From Candidatus Burarchaeum sp. (GTDB lineage: Archaea > Micrarchaeota > Micrarchaeia > Burarchaeales > Burarchaeaceae), in NCBI RefSeq assembly GCF_030646255.1, contig NZ_JAUSNF010000041.1, positions 1-42,332 of the forward strand: a DNA stretch of 42,332 nucleotides, in the 5' to 3' direction. Below are positions 22,685-31,567 of the stretch, in pieces (the stretch's first letter is position 1; every line of letters begins with the position of its first letter). The position numbers were made by a program, and so were the translations under genes. Below the pieces are notes generated by a model, which worked only from the letters and a program-made list of their open reading frames with translations, made no database searches and was not told where the DNA came from.

Positions 22685-25600
22685 CTAGAACCTGCCCAGC
22701 GCAGTCGGATTGTTAAGCAGGAATATGTTCAGCGCATTTTCAGTTGCAGCGTCAAACCTTCCGGTTTCCTCGATTTTCAGTATCCTCTGCATCTGTTTTA
22801 CAGACTCCTCAGTGCGCGCGTCAAACGCGTTGCTGGAAGTGTCGAGCTGCTCGTCGCCATAATAGTTCATGAACTGGTTCAGGAGTTCCTTGAGCCGCAC
22901 GACCCGCTCACCCTGCGCGCCAGGGCCCAGCTCAGTTACCGCACCTGTTTCCACTATGGGTTCTGGTGCAGGCGCAGAAACCGCCGGTCTCTCAGTTGTC
23001 TCTGGTGAAGTTGTGCCGCCTGCCACCGGTGCAAGCGGAACCGTGCCACCAGTTTCCTGTGCTGCTCCGCCGCGTATTACCACCGGGTTCTGCTGCTGCA
23101 TCCAGGCTGAAAGCTCGCCAAAGGTCGAAGTGTCCTGAAGCGAGCTGAAGGTTGTGCCAAATGCATTGGTCACGTTGAACTGCTGCATGGTCGTAAGCAC
23201 ATTCTCGGTCGGGTCCCACTCGCCCTCAATCCTGCGGAAGGTTATGTGGCCGGACTGGATGGCGCTGACCAGCTGCTGGATGTCGTCATGGGACCAGAGG
23301 CTGAATATCACCATCATTGAGGCAAAGTTCTCGGCATTGAGCACCACGTGCATATCCTCGGGGTCTGATAGCCATACGCCCATGTTCGCCACGTCCGAAT
23401 GGAACCGGTTAATCGCAACTTCCACGTAACGCGTCGGGCTTTCGCGCAGCGAATGGCCCTCGGCATCCAGCCTGTCAAGCTCGCCTTCATAGAATTTCAT
23501 GCCGCCGAGCCTCAGGGTGTCGTTAAGCGGCTTTGCAACAGCCGTGGCCCCCTCGTAGTCCGCTATTGCCGCAGCCGCAGAGTCGAGTTCTGCCGGCCTA
23601 TTTTCACCGGTCAGCCCCTCGCGCTCGGCCACGTGCTCCAGTATATAATAGATCGTCAGGTTTGACTGGAAGTCTTTTCTCAGCTGGTCGCGCACCGCAG
23701 TATTTGACAGGTCTGGGCCATCGGGACCGGCATTCTCCAGCTCCGCGGTCTGCGCCTTAAGGCCGGGTATGAGCGTGCGGTTTATGTAATCCGCGTAGTA
23801 GCCTTCAAAAGTACCATGGGCTATCGCGCCGTGCGGGTCTATGAGGCCCAGGAGCGGTATGGCCGACAGTATCTGGTTGATGTTGCTTTCGCGCCTCACC
23901 TCGCCCCGTGAAGACATGTAGATCACTTCAGGGTTCAGGAATTCCACGCCCGGCAGGTTGCCAACGAAGTCGGTCCTGGCCTCCTCGAGGTTCATGTAGA
24001 ATTTTTTCATTGTCTTGCCCGCCATGAACACCTGGCCGAGGTTTGTGCCGAAGCTTGCGAGCGCGGATGTGAGCGGCTCGCCCGGGATGTAGGTGAATGT
24101 CTGGCCTTCCACCCGCAGGCTCGTTATGCCGAAGTTGCCTCCGCTGAAGCCCAGCTGCACGCCCCAGTCCTTGTCGCTGTTGAAAGGTATGAAGGCTGCG
24201 CCTGAAATGGGCGAGTCCGGGCTGAGCAGGTTGATGCCGACGCTCGCCTGCAGCCCGCCTGTCTTGAAGCCCAGGCCCACAGGCAGATAGAGGTTGCCGT
24301 TCGCATAGTCCACGAGCAGGCTGGCCGAGCCGCTGAATGCCTTGTCCCTGTCCGTGCCAACCTGCAGGCCGTAGCTCGCGCCCGGCCCGATGCCTGATAT
24401 GAGCGAGAAGTTCTTGTTGAGCTGCGCCTCCACCTGCGCATAAATATCGCGCTTCTTCCTGTCCGCCACGCTTGCAATGTCCACGGGCTTGCCGTCCTCG
24501 CCCAGTATGTAAGTGGCGGTCGTCTGCTTGCCTATTGTCTCGCCCATAGTTACGCTGACGTTTTCCAGCACGCCGCTTCCAAGGCTGCCGAGGCCGACTG
24601 TGAATAGCGGCACGTATGTGCGGGTCGTGGTTGCAAGCTCAAGCGTGCCCTGCGTCGGGGTCGCAGTCCATTCGAATTCCGGGTCTATGATGCCCATTGT
24701 CTTCTCGAAAATGTCATTGCTGCTGCGGTCGCCCCTCATGCTGGAGCCCGGCACAAGGCCTGCCCTGAAGCCCGCCTCTATTGCGGCCCTGAACTCGTCC
24801 ATGCTTATGTTGGGCGCGCCCGAACCAATGTAAAGTTTATAGGCCTCGTCGTAATTGAAGTTTGCAATCGCGCCATCCGGCCCCTCTATGATGCCGTTCT
24901 GCAGTATGTTTGTGGCAGTGGTCTCGCCGCCCAGGAGCGTGAGCATGTCAGCGCCTGCGGAGAACACGCGCTTGCCGGCCTCGGTCTGGCCGGTTATCCG
25001 CTGCTCCACGCGGTTCGCGCCGAAGAGCAATAGCATGTTCTCGAAGTTCCGCCCGCTCCCTAGCTCCACGTCCGCAATGCCCGCCCTGTGCTCCACCGCA
25101 ATGATGCCCGTGCCTGCCTCGAAATTCACCGCAGTAACCTGGCTCAAGGCAAAGTCGGTGTCCATGAAAATGCGGGCGACGAGCAGCTTCAATTGTTGCT
25201 GGTCCTCGGCCGAAAGCTTGGCCAGCGAGAATTTCCCTTCGGAATAGTCCAGGCTGAGGCCCTCGGCCTGCGCCGCATTTTTCAATGCCTCGTGCATGCC
25301 CGGTTCATTGTTAAGGAATATCTCAAGGGCAATCATGCGGCCCCTGTCCTGCTGGCCGGTTGTAATGGTATCAAGGCGGGCGGCATTCCAAAGGCGCTGA
25401 AGCTCGGCCTGAGGCAGGCCGTTCAATGTGAATCTGCCGTCGGAATTCATGATGGTTGGAAACTGGGCGAGAATGCTGTCGTAGATTGCGCCCGCCCGCT
25501 CGTCGCTTTGCCGCTGATCGGCCATCATATTCAGAAGGTTCTCGAGTATGACACGGTCGACCTGAGTTCCATAGGGCTTCAGCATCTGGTCAAGGTAGTA

Positions 25601-26917
25601 TGTATCAACTGTACCGAACTGCGCGCTTGAAAGGAGCTGGCCGTCAGGACTGGCAACGCGCACGGTCGGATACTGGACTTCGGTCTCGACCTTGGCCGTT
25701 ACCTGCACCGCAAGCCCATAGAGGTCGTGGTAGCGCAAGTCAATATTGTCCAAGATGCCAGTCTGAACGGTCATGTCCTGCTGTCCAGTTATCAGGCTGC
25801 CCAAATCGCGCATGATGGCGCTCCATGTCTGCGCAGCAAAAGTTTCGGTTTCGGCATTGTCGGTTGCCTTTGCAGTGAGGTGCGCAAAGCCTGCGGTGGC
25901 AATTGTGGCGCCCAGCATGTTGCCTATGAGTTTCCTGAAGCCCGCAGTTCCGACTATCAGGTCCTCGCTTCCGAGTTCCTGTGTGTTGGGCAATGGGTTT
26001 GTTATGCGCTCGGCCGTGAAGGCAAAGTCTTCGGCATCCATGCGGCCCATCTGCAGTACGAGCCCGCCGATGTCGCCATATGCAAGGCCGAGGCCGGTGG
26101 CATTTGCCGGTAGCCGCTCCAGCATTGCCCTTCCATACTCCGTGTCCTGGACCGATGAGAAAAGGTTGTCGTGCCCGAGCATGAACTCGCGCCTCGTAGG
26201 GTCGGCTTCTCCGAACATGCCGCCGATTGCCGATAGGTACCATTTGGCCGCATCGGAATCGGCAGTCCAGCCCCCGCCTATATCAGGGCCTGCCAGGCCC
26301 GTTATGTAATCAAAATAGCGCCTGTCGCTGCTTATCAGGTTCGTAAGCCGCTCAAGAAGCACAGGGTCGTTGGCTACGTAACTCTGGACTGCAAGGCCGA
26401 CAATGGTCTGCTCCTGAGCATTGAATTCCCACGGCTTCTGCTCAATCCCGAGGTTCATCCTGTTGTTCATAGGCTCGGCATACTCGTCAAGCCAGAACTG
26501 CGCGAGCGCGTTCTGCCGCGCCTGGCCTTCCCCCAAATTCTCATCAACGGACACGCCATTGTGCCGCTCATAAAGCGTTGCAAGAAAAGGCTCGATGAAG
26601 AAAATGTTTGCCTGGTCCCGCTCAAGGACTTCCACGTTCACGGTCCTCATCAGGTTCCTCCAGTTTATCGTGCCCCTGCTGTCGCAGATATCCTCGTGGA
26701 GCGTGAGGTAGCCGGCCATGTCCATGAGCGCAATGTTGTCGCCGTAGTGGCCGCGCAGGTAGTCCTGTATGGGCTTGTTGGCATTCGGGTCCTTGTCCCA
26801 GCCCATCTGCCGCATGACTTCATTGGCAATGCGCGGGTCCAGCTGCTTGTGCCCATCATCCTTATGGGGGGCGGGAAGTTGGACTTCGGGGCCGTTCATG
26901 GAAGCATCACTGTCCAT
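22685..26917 (-). CDS. Giant ~1410-aa protein with beta-barrel-like middle and C-terminal peptidoglycan-binding-like domain
   Basis: Start at ATG 26917 (MDSDASMNGPEV), 21 bp after a TTATATAC box; the 22 extra track residues come from the promoter. No signal peptide is visible. Residues 1-800 are mostly helical and unrecognised. Residues about 820-945 are runs of alternating small, polar and hydrophobic residues with turns (GASYGLQVGTD, NLYLPVGLGFKTGGLQASVGINL, DWGVQLGFSGGNFGI), like strands of a membrane beta-barrel. Residues 1285-1330 are a Pro/Thr-rich linker. The last ~80 match the PG_binding_1 pattern (GPGAQGERVVRLKELLNQF, EESVKQMQRILKIEETGRFD). One of the largest genes expected in a small archaeal genome. 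Could be a surface or contact-related effector; export route unknown. Confidence 0.78.
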   Translation of the reverse strand: MDSDASMNGPEVQLPAPHKDDGHKQLDPRIANEVMRQMGWDKDPNANKPIQDYLRGHYGDNIALMDMAGYLTLHEDICDSRGTINWRNLMRTVNVEVLERDQANIFFIEPFLATLYERHNGVSVDENLGEGQARQNALAQFWLDEYAEPMNNRMNLGIEQKPWEFNAQEQTIVGLAVQSYVANDPVLLERLTNLISSDRRYFDYITGLAGPDIGGGWTADSDAAKWYLSAIGGMFGEADPTRREFMLGHDNLFSSVQDTEYGRAMLERLPANATGLGLAYGDIGGLVLQMGRMDAEDFAFTAERITNPLPNTQELGSEDLIVGTAGFRKLIGNMLGATIATAGFAHLTAKATDNAETETFAAQTWSAIMRDLGSLITGQQDMTVQTGILDNIDLRYHDLYGLAVQVTAKVETEVQYPTVRVASPDGQLLSSAQFGTVDTYYLDQMLKPYGTQVDRVILENLLNMMADQRQSDERAGAIYDSILAQFPTIMNSDGRFTLNGLPQAELQRLWNAARLDTITTGQQDRGRMIALEIFLNNEPGMHEALKNAAQAEGLSLDYSEGKFSLAKLSAEDQQQLKLLVARIFMDTDFALSQVTAVNFEAGTGIIAVEHRAGIADVELGSGRNFENMLLLFGANRVEQRITGQTEAGKRVFSAGADMLTLLGGETTATNILQNGIIEGPDGAIANFNYDEAYKLYIGSGAPNISMDEFRAAIEAGFRAGLVPGSSMRGDRSSNDIFEKTMGIIDPEFEWTATPTQGTLELATTTRTYVPLFTVGLGSLGSGVLENVSVTMGETIGKQTTATYILGEDGKPVDIASVADRKKRDIYAQVEAQLNKNFSLISGIGPGASYGLQVGTDRDKAFSGSASLLVDYANGNLYLPVGLGFKTGGLQASVGINLLSPDSPISGAAFIPFNSDKDWGVQLGFSGGNFGITSLRVEGQTFTYIPGEPLTSALASFGTNLGQVFMAGKTMKKFYMNLEEARTDFVGNLPGVEFLNPEVIYMSSRGEVRRESNINQILSAIPLLGLIDPHGAIAHGTFEGYYADYINRTLIPGLKAQTAELENAGPDGPDLSNTAVRDQLRKDFQSNLTIYYILEHVAEREGLTGENRPAELDSAAAAIADYEGATAVAKPLNDTLRLGGMKFYEGELDRLDAEGHSLRESPTRYVEVAINRFHSDVANMGVWLSDPEDMHVVLNAENFASMMVIFSLWSHDDIQQLVSAIQSGHITFRRIEGEWDPTENVLTTMQQFNVTNAFGTTFSSLQDTSTFGELSAWMQQQNPVVIRGGAAQETGGTVPLAPVAGGTTSPETTERPAVSAPAPEPIVETGAVTELGPGAQGERVVRLKELLNQFMNYYGDEQLDTSSNAFDARTEESVKQMQRILKIEETGRFDAATENALNIFLLNNPTALGRF

Positions 26918-26933
26918 TATTCGGCATGCGGCG

Positions 26934-26942
26934 GTATATAAG
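26934..26942. promoter_or_regulatory. TATA box between the giant gene and the HD gene
   Basis: GTATATAAG reads as CTTATATAC on minus, 21 bp from the ATG at 26917. On plus it would start a transcript near 26964, which would include the small upstream ORF at 27005 before the HD gene. Confidence 0.6.
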
Positions 26943-27004
26943 CTTAAGCCCCTAAAACTCGTCGTAGAATGCGGGACGCGCATTGCGGCAGGTTGGCGGT
27001 TGTT

Positions 27005-27067
27005 ATGGTCGTTGTGAAGGATGTCGTGCAGGAAGGCGGACGGGTGTGCGGGTCATGGTCGTTGTAA
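27005..27067 (+). other. 20-codon upstream ORF echoing the HD-gene N-terminus
   Basis: Reads MVVVKDVVQ, against MVVVKDAVH at the real start 50 nt later. Of the differing codons in this stretch, three are synonymous (GTG/GTA, AAG/AAA, GTG/GTT). The frame differs from the HD gene, and its TAA (27065-27067) lies 10 nt inside that gene. Either a duplication scar or a leader ORF that could affect translation. Confidence 0.7.
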
Positions 27068-28278
27068 AAGATGCGGTTCATGGGAACATAAAGGTCGGGG
27101 AGCTTGAGCGCAGGCTGATGGACACTGCGGAACTGCAGAGGCTGCGTGGAGTGAAGCAGCTGGGCATGACTTATCTTGTTTATCCTGGCGCAAATCATAC
27201 AAGGTTCGAGCATGCGCTTGGCACTATGCACATTACGGGCCAGTTCTGCGAGGCTATGGGACTCGGGCAGGCCGAGACTGCAAGGCTGCGCGCTGCGGCG
27301 CTGCTGCACGATGTCGGCCACCTCGCATTCTCGCATGAGAGCGAGGCCGCCTTTGCAAAGATTCTGGGCGGAGGGCACGAGGAGCTCGGGGCGCGCAGGA
27401 TTTTGAAGGGCGAGATTGCGGAAGTGCTCACGGATGCAGGCATCTCGCCGCGCGAGATTGTTGCGCTCATGATGGGCCGGGGAAAGGGGCAGGTAATCGC
27501 GGGCGATGTGGGCGCGGATAGAATAGACTATTTGCTGCGGGACGCGCACTACACGGGCGTGGCCTACGGCGTGATTGACGCGCAGAGAATCATACATACG
27601 GCGCGGCTTGGAAAGGAAGGAAGCGCAGGAAAGGCGGGCGCGGGGAAAAGGGGTGCGCAAGAGACGCTCGTGCTGCAGTGGGGCGGCCTCGAGGCCGCAG
27701 AGTCCTTGCTGATAGCGCGCTACCTGATGTTCTCAACCGTTTACATGCACCATGCTGTGCGCATAGCGGCCTCGATGCTGCGCAGGGCAATGGAGCGCGC
27801 GTTTGACGAGAAGCTGCTCGGCACCGAAATGGCGCTCGAGCTGGACGATGCGTCGATGATGGCGATTCTGGGCGAGGACGGGAAGGCGGCCGAGCTGTCG
27901 CAGCGCGTGCAGTCGCGCAGGCTCTACAAGCGCGCTGCTGTCCTGTGGTGGTCGAGGATGCGCCCTAAGGGCCAGCGCATCTTCACGAGCAGGAAAGGCT
28001 GTGGTGAGATGGAAAAGAAGCTGGAGCAAAAGGCAGGCCTCGGGGCTGACGACGTGATAATAGACGTGTGCGAGGACTATGGCAAGGGCTCGAGCGTGCG
28101 CATACTGATGGAGGATGGGAAGGTCGTGCCGTTGGCCGAAGTGTCGGCTATTGTGAACTCAATCTCGCTTGCAGAGCAGAGGCGCTGGCGCGCAATTGTG
28201 GCGTGCGATGAGGCTAATGTTGAGAAGGTGAAGAAGGCGAGCAAGACTAGTTTCAAAGGCCTGGCCGGCAGCCAGTAA
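27055..28278 (+). CDS. HD-superfamily phosphohydrolase (dNTPase-like)
   Basis: Start at ATG 27055 (407 aa); the track start is upstream of the echo ORF and not family-like. Metal-binding HD residues: H53 (TRFEHALGTMH), H85-D86 (ALLHDVGHLAFSH) and a distal Asp (GDVGADRIDYLLRDAHYTG), exactly the order in archaeal and bacterial dGTPase-like HD proteins that act on nucleotides. A Gly/Lys/Ala-rich segment (KEGSAGKAGAGKRGAQ) is inserted before LVLQWGGLEAAESLLIARYLMF. Substrate not deducible. C-terminal ~120 residues are variable. Confidence 0.88.
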   Translation: MVVVKDAVHGNIKVGELERRLMDTAELQRLRGVKQLGMTYLVYPGANHTRFEHALGTMHITGQFCEAMGLGQAETARLRAAALLHDVGHLAFSHESEAAFAKILGGGHEELGARRILKGEIAEVLTDAGISPREIVALMMGRGKGQVIAGDVGADRIDYLLRDAHYTGVAYGVIDAQRIIHTARLGKEGSAGKAGAGKRGAQETLVLQWGGLEAAESLLIARYLMFSTVYMHHAVRIAASMLRRAMERAFDEKLLGTEMALELDDASMMAILGEDGKAAELSQRVQSRRLYKRAAVLWWSRMRPKGQRIFTSRKGCGEMEKKLEQKAGLGADDVIIDVCEDYGKGSSVRILMEDGKVVPLAEVSAIVNSISLAEQRRWRAIVACDEANVEKVKKASKTSFKGLAGSQ

Positions 28279-28307
28279 AGTAAATTTTAAGCGCGTTTAC
28301 AGCCTAT

Positions 28308-29861
28308 TTAGGCCCTGCGCCCTCTTAGAACGTCTGCTACTGATGCATCATCCCAACCTGCATCGCCCAATATTTTCCGTGTAAGTGCCTGCATAGTATC
28401 TTCCTGAGCACCTTTTTCATCTCCGAATTTTTCCCTTAACTTACTTCTGAGATAGTAGGCGCCTGCCAAGGTTTCTTTATACTTGATTGCATTGTCAAAA
28501 GCCGCCATTGCCTCTTTCAGCAAAGTATCGGAATACTGCATTGAGCCCAGCTTGTACATCACGCATCCAAGATTATGCCATGCATCTGCAAAATCTGGTT
28601 CAAGTCCAACTGCAGTCTTACAATCCGCAAGGGCCGCGTCGAGCCGATTTAATCTGAAATTTACTAAGCTACGGTTATAGCTGGCTTCTGCGGATGGTTC
28701 AAGTAAAATTGCTTTATCTGAATCAGCAAGCGCAGCTTCCAAACGCGAAACTCGTTCTTTCGAAAGCCATTTTTGCCTTTCGGGTGCCCCTATATCTGCG
28801 ATGAGTTCCAACTGGTCAGCGATTTTGCTCTTTGACATTGCCCACCGGTACATAGTCTGCGCTCTTTGGGAATAGTACTCTGCGCAAGTTGGATCGGATT
28901 CAATAAGCAACGTGAAGTCCTGGATTGCGGACTTATAATCTCCCAAATCGCGTTTTGCCTGGCCCCTATAATAGTAGACTACCGTATTGTGCGGTGCAAG
29001 CTTGAGGGTCGTGTCATAATCCCTGATGGCAGCGCGGAATTTGCCTGAATCATGGTATGCCCTGCCTCTGCAATAGTGGGCGCTTTCAAGGCTCGGATCG
29101 CGTTTGATCGCCCTAGTCTGATCCGCGATGGCCTGTTGCAAATTGCCTAGATGGTAATTCGATAGGCCCCGGGAATGGAATACTTGTGCATCTTTCATTC
29201 CGAACTTGATTGCTTTGCTGAAATTATGGATGGCGCCTTCGTAATCCTCTAACTCAAGCAATGCGGTGCCTATCCCGAAATATGCTGCTGGTGAGTTTGG
29301 CTTAAACGCCAAGGCCATTCCGAAGTCCTCGATGGCAGTTTCCAGATCTTCTTTGGAAAGGTTTTGAGTACCTGTTTGAAGATATTCTTTCATCATTCTT
29401 TCTTTTGAAATGTCCGTAGTTGTATTTCTTAGGTCATTCACCCTAATCTTATCGGCAATGGCGCCATCTGCATTCCCTGCGCCTTCCCTTGCCTTGCGCC
29501 TGCCTTCGTAGGCCATTATGGAGCTAGGTTCAAGCCTAATTACAACCGTGTAGTCATCAGCTGCCTTTTGAAACTCGCCACTTTGGAGGTATGCATCGCC
29601 CCGGAGGAGATATGCCCCTGGCGCAGGATAGGCTTCGATTGACAGTGTAAGGTACTCGACAGCATGCTCTGACTTTCCTTCTGAGAGCGCCCGTTTGCCC
29701 CGAGTTAAATAGTGCCTGGCCTCCCACAAGCCACTAGAGGTGATGAAAGCGATTCCTCTCACCCAGGGGTTTTCGCTGTTTGAGAGCTTATGAAAGAACT
29801 CCATATGCTCCGGAGGCCTGCGGAGCTGGGGTTTCTGTCCAATATTTTGGTTCTGCTGCAT
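28308..29861 (-). CDS. Tetratricopeptide-repeat protein
   Basis: 517 aa; ATG preceded by GGTGCATTC, and a CTTAAAAATATT box about 45 bp upstream. From about residue 50 to the end it is a tandem array of 34-residue TPR units, for example YLLRGDAYLQSGEFQKAADDYTVV, YFGIGTALLELEDYEGAIHNF, HYCRGRAYHDSGKFRAAIRDYD and YYYRGQAKRDLGDYKSAIQDF. About ten repeats are visible, with one region (KSKIADQLELIADIGAPERQ) interrupting them. No signal peptide. TPR proteins are scaffolds for protein complexes; partner unknown. DNA is slightly more AT-rich than the neighbours. Confidence 0.93.
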   Translation of the reverse strand: MQQNQNIGQKPQLRRPPEHMEFFHKLSNSENPWVRGIAFITSSGLWEARHYLTRGKRALSEGKSEHAVEYLTLSIEAYPAPGAYLLRGDAYLQSGEFQKAADDYTVVIRLEPSSIMAYEGRRKAREGAGNADGAIADKIRVNDLRNTTTDISKERMMKEYLQTGTQNLSKEDLETAIEDFGMALAFKPNSPAAYFGIGTALLELEDYEGAIHNFSKAIKFGMKDAQVFHSRGLSNYHLGNLQQAIADQTRAIKRDPSLESAHYCRGRAYHDSGKFRAAIRDYDTTLKLAPHNTVVYYYRGQAKRDLGDYKSAIQDFTLLIESDPTCAEYYSQRAQTMYRWAMSKSKIADQLELIADIGAPERQKWLSKERVSRLEAALADSDKAILLEPSAEASYNRSLVNFRLNRLDAALADCKTAVGLEPDFADAWHNLGCVMYKLGSMQYSDTLLKEAMAAFDNAIKYKETLAGAYYLRSKLREKFGDEKGAQEDTMQALTRKILGDAGWDDASVADVLRGRRA

Positions 29862-29925
29862 GAATGCACCGTTCAGTATTAACCGCCGTTATGCCTTCGA
29901 ATATTTTTAAGCTTTCAAAATGAGC

Positions 29926-30090
29926 TTATGCGCCCGCCATCATCAGCGAGACCAGCTTTATCAGGAAAATGAGCACGACCGAGAAGATAAGGACTGCGCG
30001 CGGATCCATCTTGGGCCCTCCGGTGTCGGCGTCCACGAACTGGACTATGCCCGTCGAACTCTGCGGCGCCCTAACGCGGTCGTCTGCCAT
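29926..30090 (-). CDS. Preprotein translocase subunit Sec61-beta (SecG-like)
   Basis: Missing from the ORF track (54 aa). The product matches archaeal Sec61-beta: a cytosolic N-terminal part with GIVQFVDADTGGPKMDPRAV, then one membrane helix (LIFSVVLIFLIKLVSLMM). It is the small third subunit of the SecYE-beta channel in the cytoplasmic membrane. A TTATTAAAATAG box lies 27 bp upstream of the ATG, so leaderless. It explains how the many secreted and lipoproteins in this window could be exported. Confidence 0.93.
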   Translation of the reverse strand: MADDRVRAPQSSTGIVQFVDADTGGPKMDPRAVLIFSVVLIFLIKLVSLMMAGA

Positions 30091-30109
30091 AGTACTGGTT
30101 TTATAATTG

Positions 30110-30122
30110 CTATTTTAATAAG
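30110..30122. promoter_or_regulatory. AT-rich promoter region between Sec61-beta and glmM
   Basis: CTATTTTAATAAG. On minus it is a TATA box 26-27 bp from the Sec61-beta ATG. On plus, ATTTTAATAAG would start a transcript near 30140, ahead of the echo ORF at 30162 and of glmM. Confidence 0.55.
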
Positions 30123-30161
30123 CTTTGCTGATAGGAAGTGCGAGGAGATTCGGTGGCACTT

Positions 30162-30224
30162 ATGGCTAAATTATTCGGCACAAGCGGCATAGATGGCGCA
30201 TTGGGCGGTGGCTATTGTGGGTAA
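30162..30224 (+). other. 20-codon upstream ORF echoing the glmM N-terminus
   Basis: Reads MAKLFGTSGIDGA, against (V/M)GKLFGTSGIRGV at the real start 55 nt downstream. Five of the differing codons are synonymous (AAA/AAG, GGC/GGA, ACA/ACC, ATA/ATT, GGC/GGG). It ends with TAA at 30222-30224, which overlaps the glmM start. Same length (20 codons) and same layout as the echo before the HD gene. Confidence 0.75.
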
Positions 30225-31563
30225 GTTATTCGGAACCAGCGGCATTCGCGGGGTGTTCGGCACAGAGGTTACGCCGGAGCTTGCGCTCAAGGTAGGCTAT
30301 GCGCTTGGCAGGTCTGGCGTGAAGAAGGTCGTTGTGGGCAGGGACACGCGGGCCTCGGGCCTAGTCTTGCAGAAGGCGCTCGCAAGCGGCGCGCTTGCGG
30401 CTGGCGCAGATGTCGTGAATGTTGGGATAGTTTCGACGCCGACATTAGGGTATGCTACGCGGAAGTTCGACTGCCTGGGCGCAATGATTACGGCCTCGCA
30501 CAATCCGCCAGAGTACAACGGCATCAAGATTTTCGAGAAGGGCACCGAGGCATGCGTGATGCGCGAGCGCGATGTGGAGGAGAAAGTAAACGGGAAAGCC
30601 AAGATGAAGGCACCCGCCGCGGAATGGAATGCGATTGGCGCCTCATCCAACTACGATTCCGCCATCCGCGACCATATTGAAATCGCGCTGGAGCATGTTG
30701 ACTGCGCATGCATAGCGCGCAAGAGGCCCAAGGTTCTGGTGGACGCGGGCAATGGCGCAGCCTCGGTAATCTCGCCCTATGCGCTGCGCGAGGCAGGCTG
30801 CCGCGTGATTGGCGTGAACTGCGAGCCCAGCCCAATGTTCTCGCGCAGGCTCGAGCCGAATGCAGAGAATCTTGCTGACTTTTCAAAGCTCGTGCGCGCG
30901 TGCGGTGCTGACCTCGGCATAGCGCATGACGGGGACGGGGACAGGGCCATTGTGCTGGATGAGAAGGGGCAGATGCTCGGGCTGGACGCGCAGCTGGCGC
31001 TCATGTGCGAGAGCGAGCTCGAGGTAAAGCATGGCACGGTGGTAACTACCGTCGAGGCATCGCTTGCAGTGCGAGAGGCTGTTGAGAGGCACGGCGGAAA
31101 AGTTTCGATTGTGCCCGTGGGCAGCCGCGAGGTTGCTGAGAGGATTGAGAGAGGCAAGGGCGCGGTGTTCGGAGGCGAGCCGTGCGGCGAGTACGTTTAT
31201 CCCAAAGCAGGCATGCTTGCTGATGGAGTTTTAGCCGGCCTGAAATTCGTGCACATGTTCTGCGAGAAGGGCAAGCTAAGCGCGCTGCGCGCAACCGTGA
31301 AGACCTATCCGATAATGCGGGGCAAGTATGCGGTGAAGGACAAGGAGAGGGCGATGGCTAAAATAAAGGGCGCACTGATGAAGATGGGCGGCAAGAAAAA
31401 TACCGAGGACGGCGTGCGCATTGATTTTTCAGACTCCTGGCTGCTCGTAAGGCCGAGCGGCACAGAGCCGTTCATCCGCATAACGTGCGAGGCGCGCGAG
31501 GAGAAGGCATGCAGGGAGCTGTATTCTAAGGCCGAGGCGATTGTAAAAAATTCCGTGAGGTAA
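30217..31563 (+). CDS. glmM: Phosphoglucosamine mutase/phosphohexomutase (GlmM-like)
   Basis: Start at GTG 30217 (448 aa); the family begins KLFGTSGIRG, so the track's eight extra residues are dropped. Alpha-D-phosphohexomutase fold: phosphoserine loop MITASHNPPEYNGIK (about 91-105), metal loop DGDGDRAI (about 237-244), sugar loop GGEPCGEYVYP and phosphate-binding RPSGTEPFIRI near the C-terminus. It interconverts glucosamine-6-P and glucosamine-1-P (archaeal paralogues may use glucose or mannose). The GlmU-like gene two genes downstream supports the amino-sugar route to UDP-GlcNAc. Confidence 0.93.
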   Translation: MGKLFGTSGIRGVFGTEVTPELALKVGYALGRSGVKKVVVGRDTRASGLVLQKALASGALAAGADVVNVGIVSTPTLGYATRKFDCLGAMITASHNPPEYNGIKIFEKGTEACVMRERDVEEKVNGKAKMKAPAAEWNAIGASSNYDSAIRDHIEIALEHVDCACIARKRPKVLVDAGNGAASVISPYALREAGCRVIGVNCEPSPMFSRRLEPNAENLADFSKLVRACGADLGIAHDGDGDRAIVLDEKGQMLGLDAQLALMCESELEVKHGTVVTTVEASLAVREAVERHGGKVSIVPVGSREVAERIERGKGAVFGGEPCGEYVYPKAGMLADGVLAGLKFVHMFCEKGKLSALRATVKTYPIMRGKYAVKDKERAMAKIKGALMKMGGKKNTEDGVRIDFSDSWLLVRPSGTEPFIRITCEAREEKACRELYSKAEAIVKNSVR

Positions 31564-31567
31564 TTTT

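Noticed and set aside
25088-25630. Several plus-strand ORFs of 128-180 aa inside the giant gene (24.5-26.3 kb).
   Set aside because: They lie antisense to one continuous 1410-codon frame and have no start signals or recognisable domains.
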